The notes beneath the pieces are model-generated. The model did not search any database. It was given only the letters and a program-made list of their open reading frames with translations, and had not been told where the DNA came from. Below are positions 1 through 10,737 of a DNA stretch of 64,000 bases, piece after piece. A program made the translations under genes and the position numbers. The stretch is from NCBI GenBank assembly GCA_030374805.1, contig JARGSG010000003.1:124001-188000 (forward strand), read 5' to 3'. The DNA is from Gracilaria gracilis (taxonomy: Eukaryota; Rhodophyta; Florideophyceae; Gracilariales; Gracilariaceae). Position 1 is the stretch's first letter, and each line of letters starts with the position of its first letter.

Positions 1-102
1 GCTCGCAAGCTCGCTACGGCGCAGCTTGCTCCCTTATGAGACTTTTTGGCAATCTGCAGAGTCTTCCTGCAATCTAAGCCTGGGGAAAGTGCATGGACGC
101 AT

Positions 103-1056
103 CTAATTTTGCACATCCTGAGCAGCATTCATAGTACAGGTCTGGGCGGTGTCCGAGGGGGGAGCACATGATGTCGTGGTTGGGCGCATCTTCTTTGATT
201 TCCGTTCTTTGTCGGCCTCCTCCTTCAAAGTATCCAGGACTCTCTTTCGACAAATGCAAAAGAACTCCTGGGCATCTGGGCAGCTATTGGCGGCGGTAGT
301 AAACAGTGCGATGTCATTCTGTCTCTTAATTTCGTCGGCGCGCTTCTGTTAAAGCTGCAATGCTTCTTTCGCGACACTCAATTTCGCCTCGTAATGCCTC
401 TGCCTCATGAACTCTGACTTTGCGGCCTTCCTGCTCTGCGGGAGTTGCATTTCTACTTCTGCTACCTCCCTACATTCGAAAGGCGATCCATTCTTCTCAT
501 CGTTCGATGTCAAGCTGCTTGACTTACTCCTTTCTGACCTGTCCGCAACTTCGGCCTCAGGGTCTTTACCCACTTCGAACTTTGGATGCGCTCGTAGAAC
601 CTCCTACGCTCCTTCAAATTTAAACGGATCTCCTACGTCATCACCTGGGCAGGTTATTTTGATGCCGTCATACAGAGCCATTGCCATTCTCCGCCTATCT
701 CGCTCGTTGTAGCCTGATGGGTTAGGAAGTAGTACTTTGGTGTAGCACCCAGAAAAAAGCGTACACTCTGTGACTAACAGCTTCATGCGGTTACGAATAG
801 ATTTATGGGAGCGATTGAGATGGCTTGCGGGCTTGAAGACGTCGTTTTACAGTTTTGCGATGCCATCGAAGAAGAGCTTTTTCTTGCAATCTGTGCCCAG
901 TAAGGCGTCTTCTGATGTTTTAATGTGCGCTCTTGCCAAAGCTGTATCCTGTTGTGAGGAGAAGCTTGGAACACGGGTTGACTGCCTTTTCAATTTCATC
1001 GTACGGCAACTCGTTCTGTTTGTTTTGGCGTAATAGCAACCTCTACGTTTGGGCAA
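103..1056 (-). pseudogene. decayed Myb/SANT-NAM-associated protein (PIF/Harbinger-type accessory)
   Basis: One minus-strand frame stays readable from about 1056 to a stop at 103-105 but is broken by in-frame stops at 847-849, 604-606 and 349-351. The readable text follows the order of plant Myb/SANT-like proteins with a NAM-associated C-terminus. It has a segment reading KTSEDALLGTD followed by a lysine-rich FFDGIAKL stretch, then NRMKLL, then FKFEGA-stop-EVLRAHPKFE where the family has a tryptophan, then a basic QSRKAAK motif and a charged helical tail. In plants such proteins often accompany PIF/Harbinger transposases; none is seen here. The family call comes from remembered motif order and is moderate. 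The disabling stops are directly visible, so the copy cannot make a full protein. Confidence 0.55.
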
Positions 1057-1187
1057 TGTATTCTAAGCTGGAATAATTACATGCAGTACGAAGAAAGAGG
1101 GTGTTGAGTGTTTCGGTTTCTTCGCGCAAAACGTAGAGCTCTTTGGCCACTCAAATCGTTGCAAATATATACTGTTTTGCTTCTGTG

Positions 1188-1258
1188 GTTTTGAACAGGT
1201 TGGTATTTTCGAAGCAAATCGACACGATTTGCTTCGCAATTACGAACCTGTTCAAAAC
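1188..1258. repeat. two-tier stem-loop (foldback)
   Basis: Outer arms of 14 bases (1188-1201 GTTTTGAACAGGTT and 1245-1258, its reverse complement) enclose an inner perfect 12-bp stem (1210-1221 and 1225-1236) with loop ACA. It lies just upstream of the decayed minus-strand gene. It could be a foldback element remnant or a small-RNA hairpin; nothing in the sequence decides. Confidence 0.7.
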
Positions 1259-1606
1259 TTTGCTCCCTTTTTTGTGCCGTTGGAGATGGACACTTCAGCA
1301 AAAATCTTTTCTACTCGTTTTCCTCTACCGCTAGAGATGCTATAATGGAATATGTGGTACTGTAAAGACGTACAACTGCGTTGCTGCCTAGTTTCGGAGA
1401 GGTACTACGTCGGCTTCTTGTTGTAGCCATCCGATGTACGCTATAACGGCATGAAGAAGTCACGTATGCTTGATATCGAGCATCGTAACGTGTCGAGGCC
1501 ACGTTCGTTTGGCACTGTGGTGGTGGGCGCTGCAGTATGGTGCGCCATAGCACCACTACCATTACAGTGTGCTGTGTCAGTCGTTTGACGACGGAGCCAT
1601 TGCAAA

Positions 1607-3126
1607 GTGCCGACAAAACCGGCACCTGTCAGTAACTCACAGCCACCACATCGAGCACAAAACGTGCTGTCCATAGGCGACCGAAAAAAAATCGTGTCAT
1701 GGATGACCCAGTACGTCTCTGCCAATGGTGAAAAGCGTCTCGCATCAATAACAGTAGCTCACTTTCCTCTTTTGTTTCGAAGCAGTCCAAATGCGAACCT
1801 GCAAAGAGCGACAAGACTCTGGAGAGCACGGGATGACTATGTCGACGAAGAAGGGGTCTCAAAAACAAGAGGGTCGGGCACAGCCATTACGAGATCCACC
1901 TACCAAGGGGTACGACGCGTGAACATGAAGGCAAGGTCAGACAGGGGGCAGAAGATAAGGAAATGGGTTCAGTACTTACAGATCGATATGGTTGAAGATT
2001 TTAATCGGTTAAGGAAGCTAGGAGCTAAGTTCAACTGGCGCAAATTGCAAGCCATGTCGATGCACTTAATACAAAGCTCCACAAAGCAAACATATCACTG
2101 ATTCTTAGTGCATGATGGCACCGACAAGCTCATATCGAAATGCATCACACGCAGGTAGATAGAGTCGTTCGCTGATCGTCACAGAATCGTGAGCAGGGCC
2201 AAAACGGGAAAATATCTGCTAGCACCCGAGAAGCAGAAATATGTTGAACGAACTGGAGCATATCATCTTGGAGAGGTAGCTTGGGCGTTCCGAAGTGGAG
2301 ATTGGCGTGACGTAGAGGTTGAAAATGCGGATGAGACTCATTTCCAAATCAACAGGGACCACGGCCGCACGCTAGAGTTCTGCGGTGAGAAGGAGGTGAA
2401 GTAATCAGATGTTGTATCTGTCGGAGAAGGGATGACCATGGTGCTTCGATTTAGCGGTGGCCCCAAAGCCCAAATCGAACCTGTGTTCATGGATTTCCAA
2501 ATCCATAATCGCTCCTACCCGATTCGCGGGGTTCCGGACAACGTACCTTATACATCCTATCGCAGTAATCCAAAGTGATATATGGACACTGTGGTCATGG
2601 TGCAGTGGTTACGGGAGGAAAAGGATATCAGAGCGCCTTTGAATGGGCGCAAACGAGTGATCTTTCTAGATAATTGCAGGTGTCACAACCTTACTCCGGA
2701 GCTGCGTGAATCAGCTGAAATGAATAGGGCGGAGATCAGGTACTTTCCTCCCAACGCGACAGATTTAATTTAACCAGCGGATTCCTTCGTGATACGGAAA
2801 ATCAAAAATAGTGGATTGCAAGGTGGGAAAAATACAAGATGGAGATGGTGAGGCGGGGAGTAAGGCCAAACTTTGGTAAAGTGATTAATCAGGGCAAAAG
2901 TTACTTTCTCAAGCTAGCAGCATTAGCTGTTGGTGACATTAATAGACAGGGCAACGCAGACGGCCTCTCATATGCTCGAAAAGATATGATTCGTACAGCT
3001 TTGTAGCTAAACTTGAACGGTCTATGAGAAGAGCGACAACTCTTTCCGCGGCTTCAAGAGATGATAGGGAAGTACAGAAACCACTTTGAAGGTCAGCCTG
3101 TGGCGGAACCTAGTAGGAGTACTTGA
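1607..3126 (+). pseudogene. pogo-type DDE transposase, decayed copy 1
   Basis: This is a plus-strand transposase remnant in several pieces. An N-terminal helical DNA-binding part (1607-2101) contains WRARDDYVDEEG and GQKIRKWVQYLQIDMVEDFNRL. From 2189 a DDE-like core begins with NADETHFQIN (first catalytic Asp) and PIRGVPDNVPYTSYRS. After a break at 2576 the core continues with FLDNCRCHN (second Asp), FPPNATDLI and the block after the stop at 2770, PADSFVIRKIK. The tail (KSYFLKLAALAVGD, LSYARKDMIRTAL) runs to about 3126. Motif order fits the DDE_1 fold of the pogo/Tigger branch of Tc1/mariner. Stops and shifts disable it. It is a divergent relative of the copy at 6422-7164. Terminal repeats were not found. 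Confidence 0.7.
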
Positions 3127-3324
3127 GCCCCAAACCACACTAATGAACACGTAAAGGAATAGTGTGAGTTACACTTATTGCGTCGGCACCTTAAATAGTG
3201 TTGTACCGGTGTTAACGTAGCTCACGCTAATTCATGTTTTCTTGGGTCTATATTTGACTCGCTAATTACTGGGAGTAACACTATATGTGTGAACCAAAGA
3301 AAAACAAGTTTATTTCAAACAAAA

Positions 3325-3687
3325 CTAGGACGTCAAATACGCCTCTAGGTCTGTCAGCAAGTTCAGTATGCAACCCTGATTTCCGTAGCGCCGCCCCTGC
3401 GTAGCAAAGCCCAGGCCGTCGCGGACACCGGCGGCGTAGGTCCACGGCGACAACGTCAGCGCGTCACGGACGTCGCGTGACACGTGGCGAATTCCACGTG
3501 CGAGGGCCAATAGGAGATCGCCACATCGGTACATCATCCCTACGGCGAATAGGTCCGCGGTGGGCGCGTCGGAGCCACCAATGATGGACTCCTCGACCCT
3601 GCTGGGGCCCTCGACAGCCTCCAATTCAAGGACGGGGGCGTCAAAAGCGGAGCTACAGTTGGAACAGGTGGAAACGGGAGACGACAT
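3325..3687 (-). CDS. hypothetical 120-aa protein
   Basis: An ATG-started frame of 120 codons, richer in GC than its surroundings, in a stretch between transposon remnants. The first third is Ser/Glu-rich and the rest has aliphatic segments (ADLFAVGMMYRCGDLLLALARG). No family is recognised. It may be a remnant of a larger mobile-element protein. It is kept only because of its start codon, length and composition. Confidence 0.25.
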   Translation of the reverse strand: MSSPVSTCSNCSSAFDAPVLELEAVEGPSRVEESIIGGSDAPTADLFAVGMMYRCGDLLLALARGIRHVSRDVRDALTLSPWTYAAGVRDGLGFATQGRRYGNQGCILNLLTDLEAYLTS

Positions 3688-3884
3688 TGCAGATGATGGA
3701 AGAAGCCGGAGACGGCGGTTCCAACCGTCGCCGACGAGATTTAGTAGAGAGTTGCAAGGCTTTTCAGCCTCTAATTAGTCGTAGTTGCGTTAGAGGCCGA
3801 CAATCACGGTAAGCAAACTGCTTACCACCACTCGGACGACCTGTCATGGGTAAGTCGACACCTCATACTGGTGCAGTAGTTGTC

Positions 3885-3894
3885 TATAAAAGGG
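3885..3894 (+). promoter_or_regulatory. TATA-box-like site before a pyrimidine-rich leader
   Basis: TATAAAAGGG is followed by a strongly C/T-rich stretch of about 350 bases. The arrangement resembles a core promoter or part of a terminal repeat of an old element. No convincing gene follows it. Confidence 0.3.
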
Positions 3895-5598
3895 CCGGAG
3901 TGGTCGCATCTCGACCAACTCCGGCCAGACCACTTCCCCTTCCAGAACGACCCCCCACCTTCTTTCAGAGCAAACCATGTCTTGCTTCCCCCTGTCGTTT
4001 CCCCCTCTTCAACCTTTCCTTTTCCTCTGGCGGCTTGGTCTCCCGCCCTCTTTCGGCAAGAGCCTGAAAGCACTACCCCTTTCTTGGGTCTGTCTTGTGC
4101 TTCAGCTTTAGAGTTGTCGCTTCCCGCAAGTGATCCACGTTCGGTCCTGCAAGAGGGAGCGTCTGCTTCTGTGTTGTTGTTTCGTGTCAGTTTCCGCCGG
4201 CACTAGACCTATAGTTTTGGTCATGCTGTGGCTTACGATTGCTAGGCGTTTCAGCTTCTTCGTTGATACTTTGCATAGTTTGTGTGTTTACTACGGACTC
4301 TTGCCTACTACCACTACACAGCGTGTTGGGCTGGAACTCTCGAGAGCACGTTCTGTTGTGTCCCTTTTGCTTTGTGTTTGCGTCCCCCCGTCCTTGGGTT
4401 TTTCATCACCCGCACCATTTCTCCTATCAAAATGGTGTTCTCAATATGCAGTCACTGGTTGTAGCACTAAATTTTCCGAAATCGTGGAACCGGGGTCTGA
4501 AGGCGATTTTTCTGAGATAAAAACTATTAAATTTACTTAAGAGTTATCGCTGAGTTGTAGCCGTTGCGAACTTGGAGTATGAATCTCTACAGTGTTTCCA
4601 ACGGATTAGTAAGAGAACAGTTTTAGTGCGCTCCAAGTATCTACGGAGAAATTGACAAATAAAGAGGGGGTTCTACTCCTCACGCAAGTCAGGAACACTC
4701 TTTTGAGCTGGCCCTTATGTCAGCAATGCCTAAGTCAGGCCCATGCGATTCAAACAAGGTTTGAATGTTCTGGCCACTGTAAAGTGGTGCAACAATAAAA
4801 ATGAAGTTGCGCGCAAATCTGGTGCGCAGTAATGAATTCGCGGGCTAAATCTGGTGCGCGAGAGACTAGAGACCCGGTTCGGAACGAAATTTAAAAGAGT
4901 ACTGCGAAGCGTGGTGTCACGCCACGCCCACTTTCGTTCTCCCACTGGCCTCAACCTTGACCCCGCCGCCGCGCCATTTGTGTACCTACAGTATCTTTGC
5001 CGCCGCCGCCGCGCAGTCTTGGCGTCATGCCTAGATTCCGCCGTCGCCGCGCGGCCAAGAGTGTAGGTCGCAGATGCCGCTGCCACGCCGTCTCAAGAAC
5101 TGCTACCACCACTTCCCGTCTGGCGTCAAGACTGCCACCCCCGGCGCCGGCAAGCTCTCGCACGAAATCGATGCCGGTGCCCGCGGCTGCCCATCGTCAC
5201 GCATCACAATGGCTTCATCGAGGCGCACCTGTGTGACGTCTCGGGCTGTCCCGGCGGCGATATCTCCAAGGAGTGTTGCCTGTCCGGCGCTTGAAGTAAG
5301 TGTTGTTTCGTTGTTGCTAGTGATGGAGATGAAGTACGTGGAGATGGAGGTGTTGAGAGGCTTTTATAGTGGCTGAGAAACCGTGCTTGTTATGCTCTCT
5401 CTCTCTTTCTATCGTAATACATATACTTTCGTGGACGGAGAGGTATGGAGAGAATGTTTGAACATGGATATGACTCTCCTCTGGATTGAGTTTGAGTTGG
5501 GTGGCCACTTTCTACTGGATGCATCGTAGCATGCCCATCTCCATCCATGCTGCGCGACATGCAAGTTTTCATTGCGAAGCAGGGAAATGCACAGACTG

Positions 5599-5637
5599 TT
5601 CGTTCATGTATTTACTACTAGTGAATACATGAACGAA
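5599..5637. repeat. 39-bp near-perfect palindrome
   Basis: Two 19-base arms (TTCGTTCATGTATTTACTA and its partner) pair with one mismatch around a single central base. This is long for chance in non-coding DNA. It could extrude a cruciform or be the fused ends of a small element. Confidence 0.8.
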
Positions 5638-5969
5638 GTACATGTCTGGTGTTGACAGCGTTAGTTCTTATCGCTGCTCTCTGATAGGGAGAATGATTCC
5701 TCTACATAAGAGTCGGGTTGAAGGGGTGATAACGATACTTTTTCTGTGTTGTGTTGTTGGTACGTCGGAGAGGTTGCAGAAGATTCGTGTGTGTATATGT
5801 GAACGCGAATTTGAATTCCTACTTTGTGGACTTGCAATACGGTGTTGAAGATATGCGTGTGGAAGTTGGAAAGGTTTAGTCTTTCAGAGGAATCATCTCG
5901 TGTCCAGGAAAGTCCCACAGATCCATTACGAGAAGAGAGTGAGGGCTAGCGGTGAGTGCCGTCATAAAG

Positions 5970-6070
5970 CGGCTGCTCACGAGGCTGCCTCTCAAGCGGC
6001 TTTTCTCAAGCGGCTGCCCCGGCCACTTCCCAAACGACTGAACCCCTGCCTGAAACTGTACCTCTAGCTA
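5970..6070 (+). pseudogene. left-flank piece of the interrupted UBA-domain gene
   Basis: When the element at 6071-7731 is removed at its TA duplication, the frame of the downstream UBA-domain gene runs leftward without a stop for about 100 bases, in an Ala/Thr/Pro-rich style (…PLPETVPLATSES…). A stop lies just upstream near 5966, so an intron boundary or the limit of the gene must fall here. It supports the view that the transposon landed in an exon. Confidence 0.4.
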
Positions 6071-6096
6071 CAGGTGAACACTGTATTTAGTGTGGA
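6071..6096 (+). repeat. left terminal inverted repeat
   Basis: 26 bases, a perfect reverse complement of 7706-7731, adjoining the TA at 6069-6070. Confidence 0.9.
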
Positions 6097-6421
6097 CCAC
6101 ACTAATAAAGAAGACCCAATTTACGACACCCACACACCAATTGGTTTGAACCACACTATATTCGAATCCAGACTATTTCAGTGTAGAAAGAATTAGTGTA
6201 CACCACACTATAATTTACACAAACAATTAGTGTGGATTCTGAAAAGCTGGCCAGGCACTGCTTCCCACCTCCTCTCCGTCAAAATTCGCCCTGTAATTTG
6301 CCACAATGGCCTGGAGCTCTGGGAAAAGTTGCCGTTCCTCTCACTGCCCATTCAAGTTTAGGGCCAAACCAAACCTAATCATCGCCTTCCTCGAGTAGCT
6401 CACACCTTCCTCGTCCCTCTG

Positions 6422-7164
6422 CTAGCTTACAGCTCGTACCGACCTAGCAGCCAGCTTTAAAAAGTGCCGCTTTCCGGGATCGGTAAGTTTGCCGGACGCC
6501 CGCGGTCCATCTCCCCACATGCCGTTCTGCAGCAATTCCATCTTAAAATCGTCCCAGTCCTGCCGCCAATATGCTTTCAGTTTTTGAAAGACGAAACTAT
6601 CCGCTGGTTGAACAAGATGTGTCGCGTTACAGAGGAAAAAGCGAATCTCAGTGTTGGTTTCGGATAAAGCCTGCCTCACCTGGTCAGTTAAATCATGCGT
6701 GTTAACATTGTCGAGATATATCATACGCTTACGGCCATCTGGAAGGGGGCTAAAAATCCGCTTCTCACGCACTCAATCTAAAGAGACGCGTTTGTCTATC
6801 TATGCCTTTGAACCTGTACGGTATACAACGCCGGAAACATCATCAGGTAGGCCTCTGATGGGATAGTTCTTATCTGAATTTTTGAATATCATCATTGGAA
6901 TCTCTAGTTGCGCCCGGGGACCACCGGAGATGAGAACCATCATTGTCATCCATCGTCATTTGATACTACATCTGCGTACCGCACGTTTTTGTCACCTATT
7001 AGCGCTAACGTCTTATGGTTATTCATGTTTATACAGAAATGCGTCTCGTCTGCATTGAACACGTCTTCTTCACGGAGCGCATTGGAGCGAAACTCGCGGG
7101 CAAGTTGCCCCAAATGATATGCCACTTCTCTTTTTATCTGTTCCTGATTTGCTGGGGAGACCAT
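6422..7164 (-). pseudogene. pogo-type DDE transposase, decayed copy 2
   Basis: This is the minus-strand transposase of the enclosing element. The core reads NADETHFCIN (first Asp), then NYPIRGLPDD, then YLDNVNTHD (second Asp), NATHLVQPADSFVFQKLK and a C-terminal GKRHFLKLAARSVR. Two stops at about 6770-6810 fall where the related copy and family expect tryptophan (TGG to TAG or TGA), which suggests C-to-T decay. The N-terminal helix-turn-helix half is reduced compared with the copy at 1607. It is probably immobile unless helped in trans. Confidence 0.75.
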
Positions 7165-7681
7165 CAGCTTTCCACACTGCGCTCGACAAACGATTTGCGA
7201 ACTCTACATGAATTGCCTCTGAAGTGCTGTGGAAAGTGACCGACAGTACGCGAAAAGAGTTGTTTTTGGCCGTTTGTTTGCTTGTGATTGATCATCCATT
7301 TGATGATTTGGGTTCTTTGAGAGATGTTTAGAACCACTTGTGGGGCTTTCTTTGGTTTGTTTTTGTCCGGGGGTTGGTGACGCTGCTCGAGGGCAACTGG
7401 GTGCCTGTGGAAGGCATGATACTTGAAACATTACTCTCGTGGACGTCTTTGCTGTGTCTGGATTGGGCGGTGGGTTCGCCATTCGAGCGAAAGAGCTCAC
7501 AAGAGGTGAGCCATAAGGAGACATTCTGTTTTGTCTGTGATTACAAAGGTGTCTGTCTCGAGAAAGGGCTACGGACAAACTGTTTAAAGACCATCGTTTT
7601 GGCGCGCAAACTGGTTTGTATCCACACTATATTAGTGACGGCCCTCGTATGCCACACACAAATTAGCGTGGTCCACACTAT

Positions 7682-8149
7682 ATGCGTTTCTACACTATAT
7701 CTGAATCCACACTAAATACAGTGTTCACCTGTACCTCCGAATCCACTTGGCCTTCGCAGCCAGCCACAGCCCGAGAAACAGCCGTCGACCCTACACCTCA
7801 GTCCGCCGCGAATGCCTCCTTTTCTGAAGTACCGCAGAATGACCCACGTCTCAATGTCAGTTTGTGGCTTCTGACCCAAATAGTGGACGGCATAGAATTC
7901 CCAAAGGTTCGCGCGCAAAAGGCACTTATTTTAACTGGCAATAAAAGTGTGGAAAAAGCCGTAGAGTGGTGTTTCGAGCATGCTGATGACCCTGACATTG
8001 ACGAGCCCTTACAGATTTTCACAATGAAAGGAAAGCCAAAGCACAAGTTGAGTCATGAGGAGGCCAAGAAGCAAGCAAATGAGTTGTATGCACGCGCTAG
8101 AGAGAAGAGGGAGGTTACTCTCAACCGTTCCAATGTTTTATTACAATAA
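7682..8149 (+). CDS. UBA-domain protein resembling UBXN1, interrupted by a transposon
   Basis: From about 7735 the frame has a Pro/Ala/Thr-rich linker and then a ubiquitin-associated domain. Its signature [16 protein letters not shown], then [22 protein letters not shown], closely follows animal UBXN1/SAKS1. The charged [22 protein letters not shown] segment also matches that family. UBXN1-like proteins bind ubiquitin chains and the p97/Cdc48 ATPase; no UBX domain follows here, so the gene is short or truncated. The pogo element lies immediately upstream. The only in-frame ATG (7682) is in the element's subterminal repeat, so the element may now supply the start codon. The stop at 8147-8149 is two bases from the end of a convergent gene. 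Confidence 0.65.
   Translation: MRFYTISESTLNTVFTCTSESTWPSQPATARETAVDPTPQSAANASFSEVPQNDPRLNVSLWLLTQIVDGIEFPKVRAQKALILTGNKSVEKAVEWCFEHADDPDIDEPLQIFTMKGKPKHKLSHEEAKKQANELYARAREKREVTLNRSNVLLQ
7706..7731 (-). repeat. right terminal inverted repeat
   Basis: 26 bases, a perfect reverse complement of 6071-6096, adjoining the TA at 7732-7733. Confidence 0.9.
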
Positions 8150-8151
8150 AC

Positions 8152-8704
8152 TTAAAATTCGCGAACAAAATAACTATCATTCTTGGGTAATATACCCGCA
8201 GCAGAGCGCGCCGAACCGGAGTTGCGTTGCTGTTGACCAGTATTAGCACTAGTATCTCCAACACGAACGAACCTACCAGAATTCTGCACAGTGTTAGAAT
8301 ACTCCACAATTCTCGTCTCAGTTTTCTCTAAAAGCCCGATCTTCGTTTCCTCGCTTATTTTTCGCAAGGCGGCCCAACCGATTGCGTAGTACAGCAGCAT
8401 CTCCTTTCCTACCACGCGGGTTCCATTGTCAACTATATGTTCGAGACATGGATCTATATCGACATCCGAAGCAACTGGAGGGCTTTAGAAGCAATTGTTA
8501 CAAACAATAATTAGAAAAGACAATAGAATTCACAACTTACTAGACCGGAATAGTAGAAACTTCTGCGTTGAGGTACTTTACTAAACAAACTATGCGAGCA
8601 TCCCGAGCTTTCTGACTCTTGTTGATATTGCTCGCCAAAGTGAAGAAGTCGCTCATCACGTTATTTGTCTTCTCGATCGAATCGGAAAGCTCATGTTCCG
8701 CCAT
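8152..8704 (-). CDS. two-exon gene of unknown function (164 aa)
   Basis: Exon 1 is 8541-8704, starting ATG and MAEHELSDSI. A 58-base intron follows with a GTAAGT donor (8540-8535) and an AAAG acceptor. Exon 2 is 8152-8482. Joining restores one frame of 165 codons including the stop. The product is helical and charged at the N-terminus, with a central VGKEMLLYYAIGWAALRKIS segment and a polar Gly/Asn/Ser tail. I do not recognise a family. It converges on the UBA-domain gene with a two-base gap, so the two transcripts must overlap at their ends. The clean intron and frame argue for a real gene. Confidence 0.5.
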
Positions 8705-8869
8705 TCTCGAAAATGAAGTAGAGCAGAAGAAAACAAAAGTCGAAGATTGGGGACCGAAGAATTGGGGGTTAAGAGACAATGGGGGTCGGCGAGAAGATGA
8801 GAAGCGTATTAAGTGTACCGGCTCACACGAGCCGCCGGCTCGCAGCTGCATACCATATGTGCCAGTCAT

Positions 8870-10200
8870 GATGATTCATTCGATTCATTGGAAGGGCAAC
8901 AATACTGCTTTCGTTGCTGCTGTGACCGTCGCCGCCTCCAACGCTGGCAAAGTCTCCTTCGGCCTCAACCGTGCCCGGCGCGTCGCTCACGCCACTGCAT
9001 GGCATGCATGGCGCGTCCACGGCCGCTGCGGCGCACCCTACCTTGACTCAGGCCTTGTTGAACGGAGTTCCGAATGCTACACCTAAGGGCACCTTCGCGG
9101 TGACGCCGTTCATGTCGCAGCTGGATCGCGCCGGCATAACAAGCTCGTTTCAGAGCCAGTTCTCGCCGCACCCGGACAACGTGTCCGCCACCCCAGCGCT
9201 GTTACGTGTACAGAGGAAGCAGGCGTCCGCACTCTAGGGATCCAACCGGACAGATAAAATTTGGAGCCTGTCCGTGTGACTGAGGTGTTAGATACAAACT
9301 TGCGTACAATAAAGCTTCCTTGCCAACAGAATACAAATAGTTTCAAACCACGTTAAAACATAAATGTCCAACACAATTAAAACCAAAAACTACCAAAACG
9401 ATACTACCAACAATACCTGACCATAAGCCTTCTTAACAATGCTAATATATCAAACTAATTCAAAATACAGTCTGGTCTTAAAATTCGAGTGTTCTCGTAT
9501 AAAGTTATAGATATAGAAATTTTCAGACAAATACGTATACAAAAGGGTCAAAATTTTAAACGTTACGGATTCATTTGGCTGCGCACAAGTGACGTAAGTT
9601 GTTCGGACAGAATCGGACAATAAATAAGATTATTGTTTTGCACAAACCTGTCGAGGAACCTCGTCTATATGGTGTGGCCTAGTTGTCTAGGCCGGGCGGG
9701 CCTGGTGAGACCGGGCGCTGGGTGGGCGCGCCCACCCCGTTCTCAAAATTACCGCCCTCTTGCCACGCTCAATTTTTTGGAACACAAAGGCCGCGTCGTG
9801 CGATAGCTATTTAGATGTCTTGCTTTTGATCTCTGCCGCCAGCGCTCCGAACATTCGTTGATGTGCCGATCGCCTGTCCGCCCACGCCCTTACAATGCTG
9901 AGCCGCTTTCGGGCCCCTATACAATGTCCACCATCGCAGTCGCGTTTTGGTAAAACTACTTTCGTAATGAAGCCGTTTCTCAAATGCTCTTTCATTTCAT
10001 ATCTTTATCGCCAACAACTCCCGCAAAGCGTCTACCGTTGCGTGTGCCTTCACAAGCGTATCTTTTGTCAACATTTTGCGCACCAAAGGCCTTTGCCATC
10101 GTTGTGTCCTGCATTTGGAACCATCCAACCGCCACCTTCCGCCCCGTCTTGTCGCAGTACGGTATGCCAATTTGTTACTTCTCCGTGTCCTTTCTCACAC
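8870..10200. other. mostly non-coding, AT-rich from 9240
   Basis: At 8930-9237 two plus-strand frames hand over to each other and read like the tail of a protein (…FAVTPFMSQLDRAG…), but no family is recognised. 9240-9660 is AT-rich with no open frame. At 9720-9737 there is a perfect 18-bp palindrome, GGGTGGGCG and its complement, in a GC-rich patch. Confidence 0.4.
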
Positions 10201-10257
10201 TAGCCGCCACCGCAGCTACAGAATTACGTTTCGAAGCTGTTGCAAGAATCGTCACCC

Positions 10258-10737
10258 GACGAGGATGGTATAGTGTTCATGAGAGCGGATAAGCCGATGT
10301 TGACACCCGGTGTGAAGTTTGACAACGGTATGTGGCAGAATGTTTCACCGGTGAAATGGGATGTCTACTGACTGGACGGAAAAGTTGTTGGGACTCGAAC
10401 TCAAATCCCTATAACGCTGGGGTGGGTGGTATAGATTCACAGAGCGCAAGGAATGACGTTGCTAAACGTGGAGACTGATGCTGGGGGCTGGTTCGACTAC
10501 GGACAGGTGTATGTTGCACTGTTTAGGGCTACTAGTTTACGTGGTCTACGCATTTTGAGTTTCAACCCTTTCAAAGTTAGGACGCATCACAAGGTTAAAT
10601 CTTTTCATGATTTGTTGGAGAAAGAAGAGGCAGAGGTAAAAAAGGAGGAGTTGAAGGAATGGGATGAAGACGAAAAGGGCGACGAGTTCCTGGTGAGTGA
10701 CAGAGGGTTGTTCGTGCTAACAAACAGCAATTATTGA
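10258..10737 (+). pseudogene. C-terminal fragment of a PIF1-like helicase
   Basis: The plus strand carries the end of a superfamily 1 PIF1-type helicase. It shows GTRTQIPITLGW, then IHRAQGMTLLNVETDAGGWFDYG and the motif VI block QVYVALFRATSLRGLRILSFNP (the family has SRA where this has FRA). An acidic Glu/Lys tail runs to a stop at 10735. Stops at about 10366-10368 (where the family reads on) and 10431 break the frame. PIF1 helicases unwind DNA in genome maintenance and also form the C-terminal half of Helitron transposases. No Rep/HUH domain is visible, so a Helitron origin is only possible. Confidence 0.65.

Larger units (their letters stand above)
3895..6070. other. intergenic DNA, no supported gene
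   Basis: Several frames are open but none reads like a known protein. A GC-rich island at about 4890-5290 has long overlapping frames on both strands, which is a composition effect. Its last part reads as a Cys-rich plus-strand tail ending at a stop near 5293 and could be a gene fragment. Near 5395 there is a short CT run, and a strong palindrome at 5599. Confidence 0.5.
6071..7731 (-). mobile_element. pogo-type Tc1/mariner element with inverted repeats and TA duplication
   Basis: The ends are exact 26-bp inverted repeats starting CAGGTGAACACTGT (6071-6096 and 7706-7731), each flanked by TA (6069-6070 and 7732-7733), the target duplication typical of Tc1/mariner. Inside the ends, repeats of AGTGTGG in both orientations continue for about 100 bases. 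The element is 1661 bp and carries a decayed transposase on the minus strand (6422-7164). It sits in an exon of a UBA-domain gene. Confidence 0.88.

Noticed and set aside
4730-5376. Overlapping long frames on both strands in the GC-rich island
   Set aside because: GC-rich low-complexity DNA opens all frames; none shows a domain or consistent codon bias.
10258-10737. Helitron transposon
   Set aside because: Only the helicase end is seen; no Rep/HUH motif, and no 5' TC or 3' CTRR hairpin end was identified.
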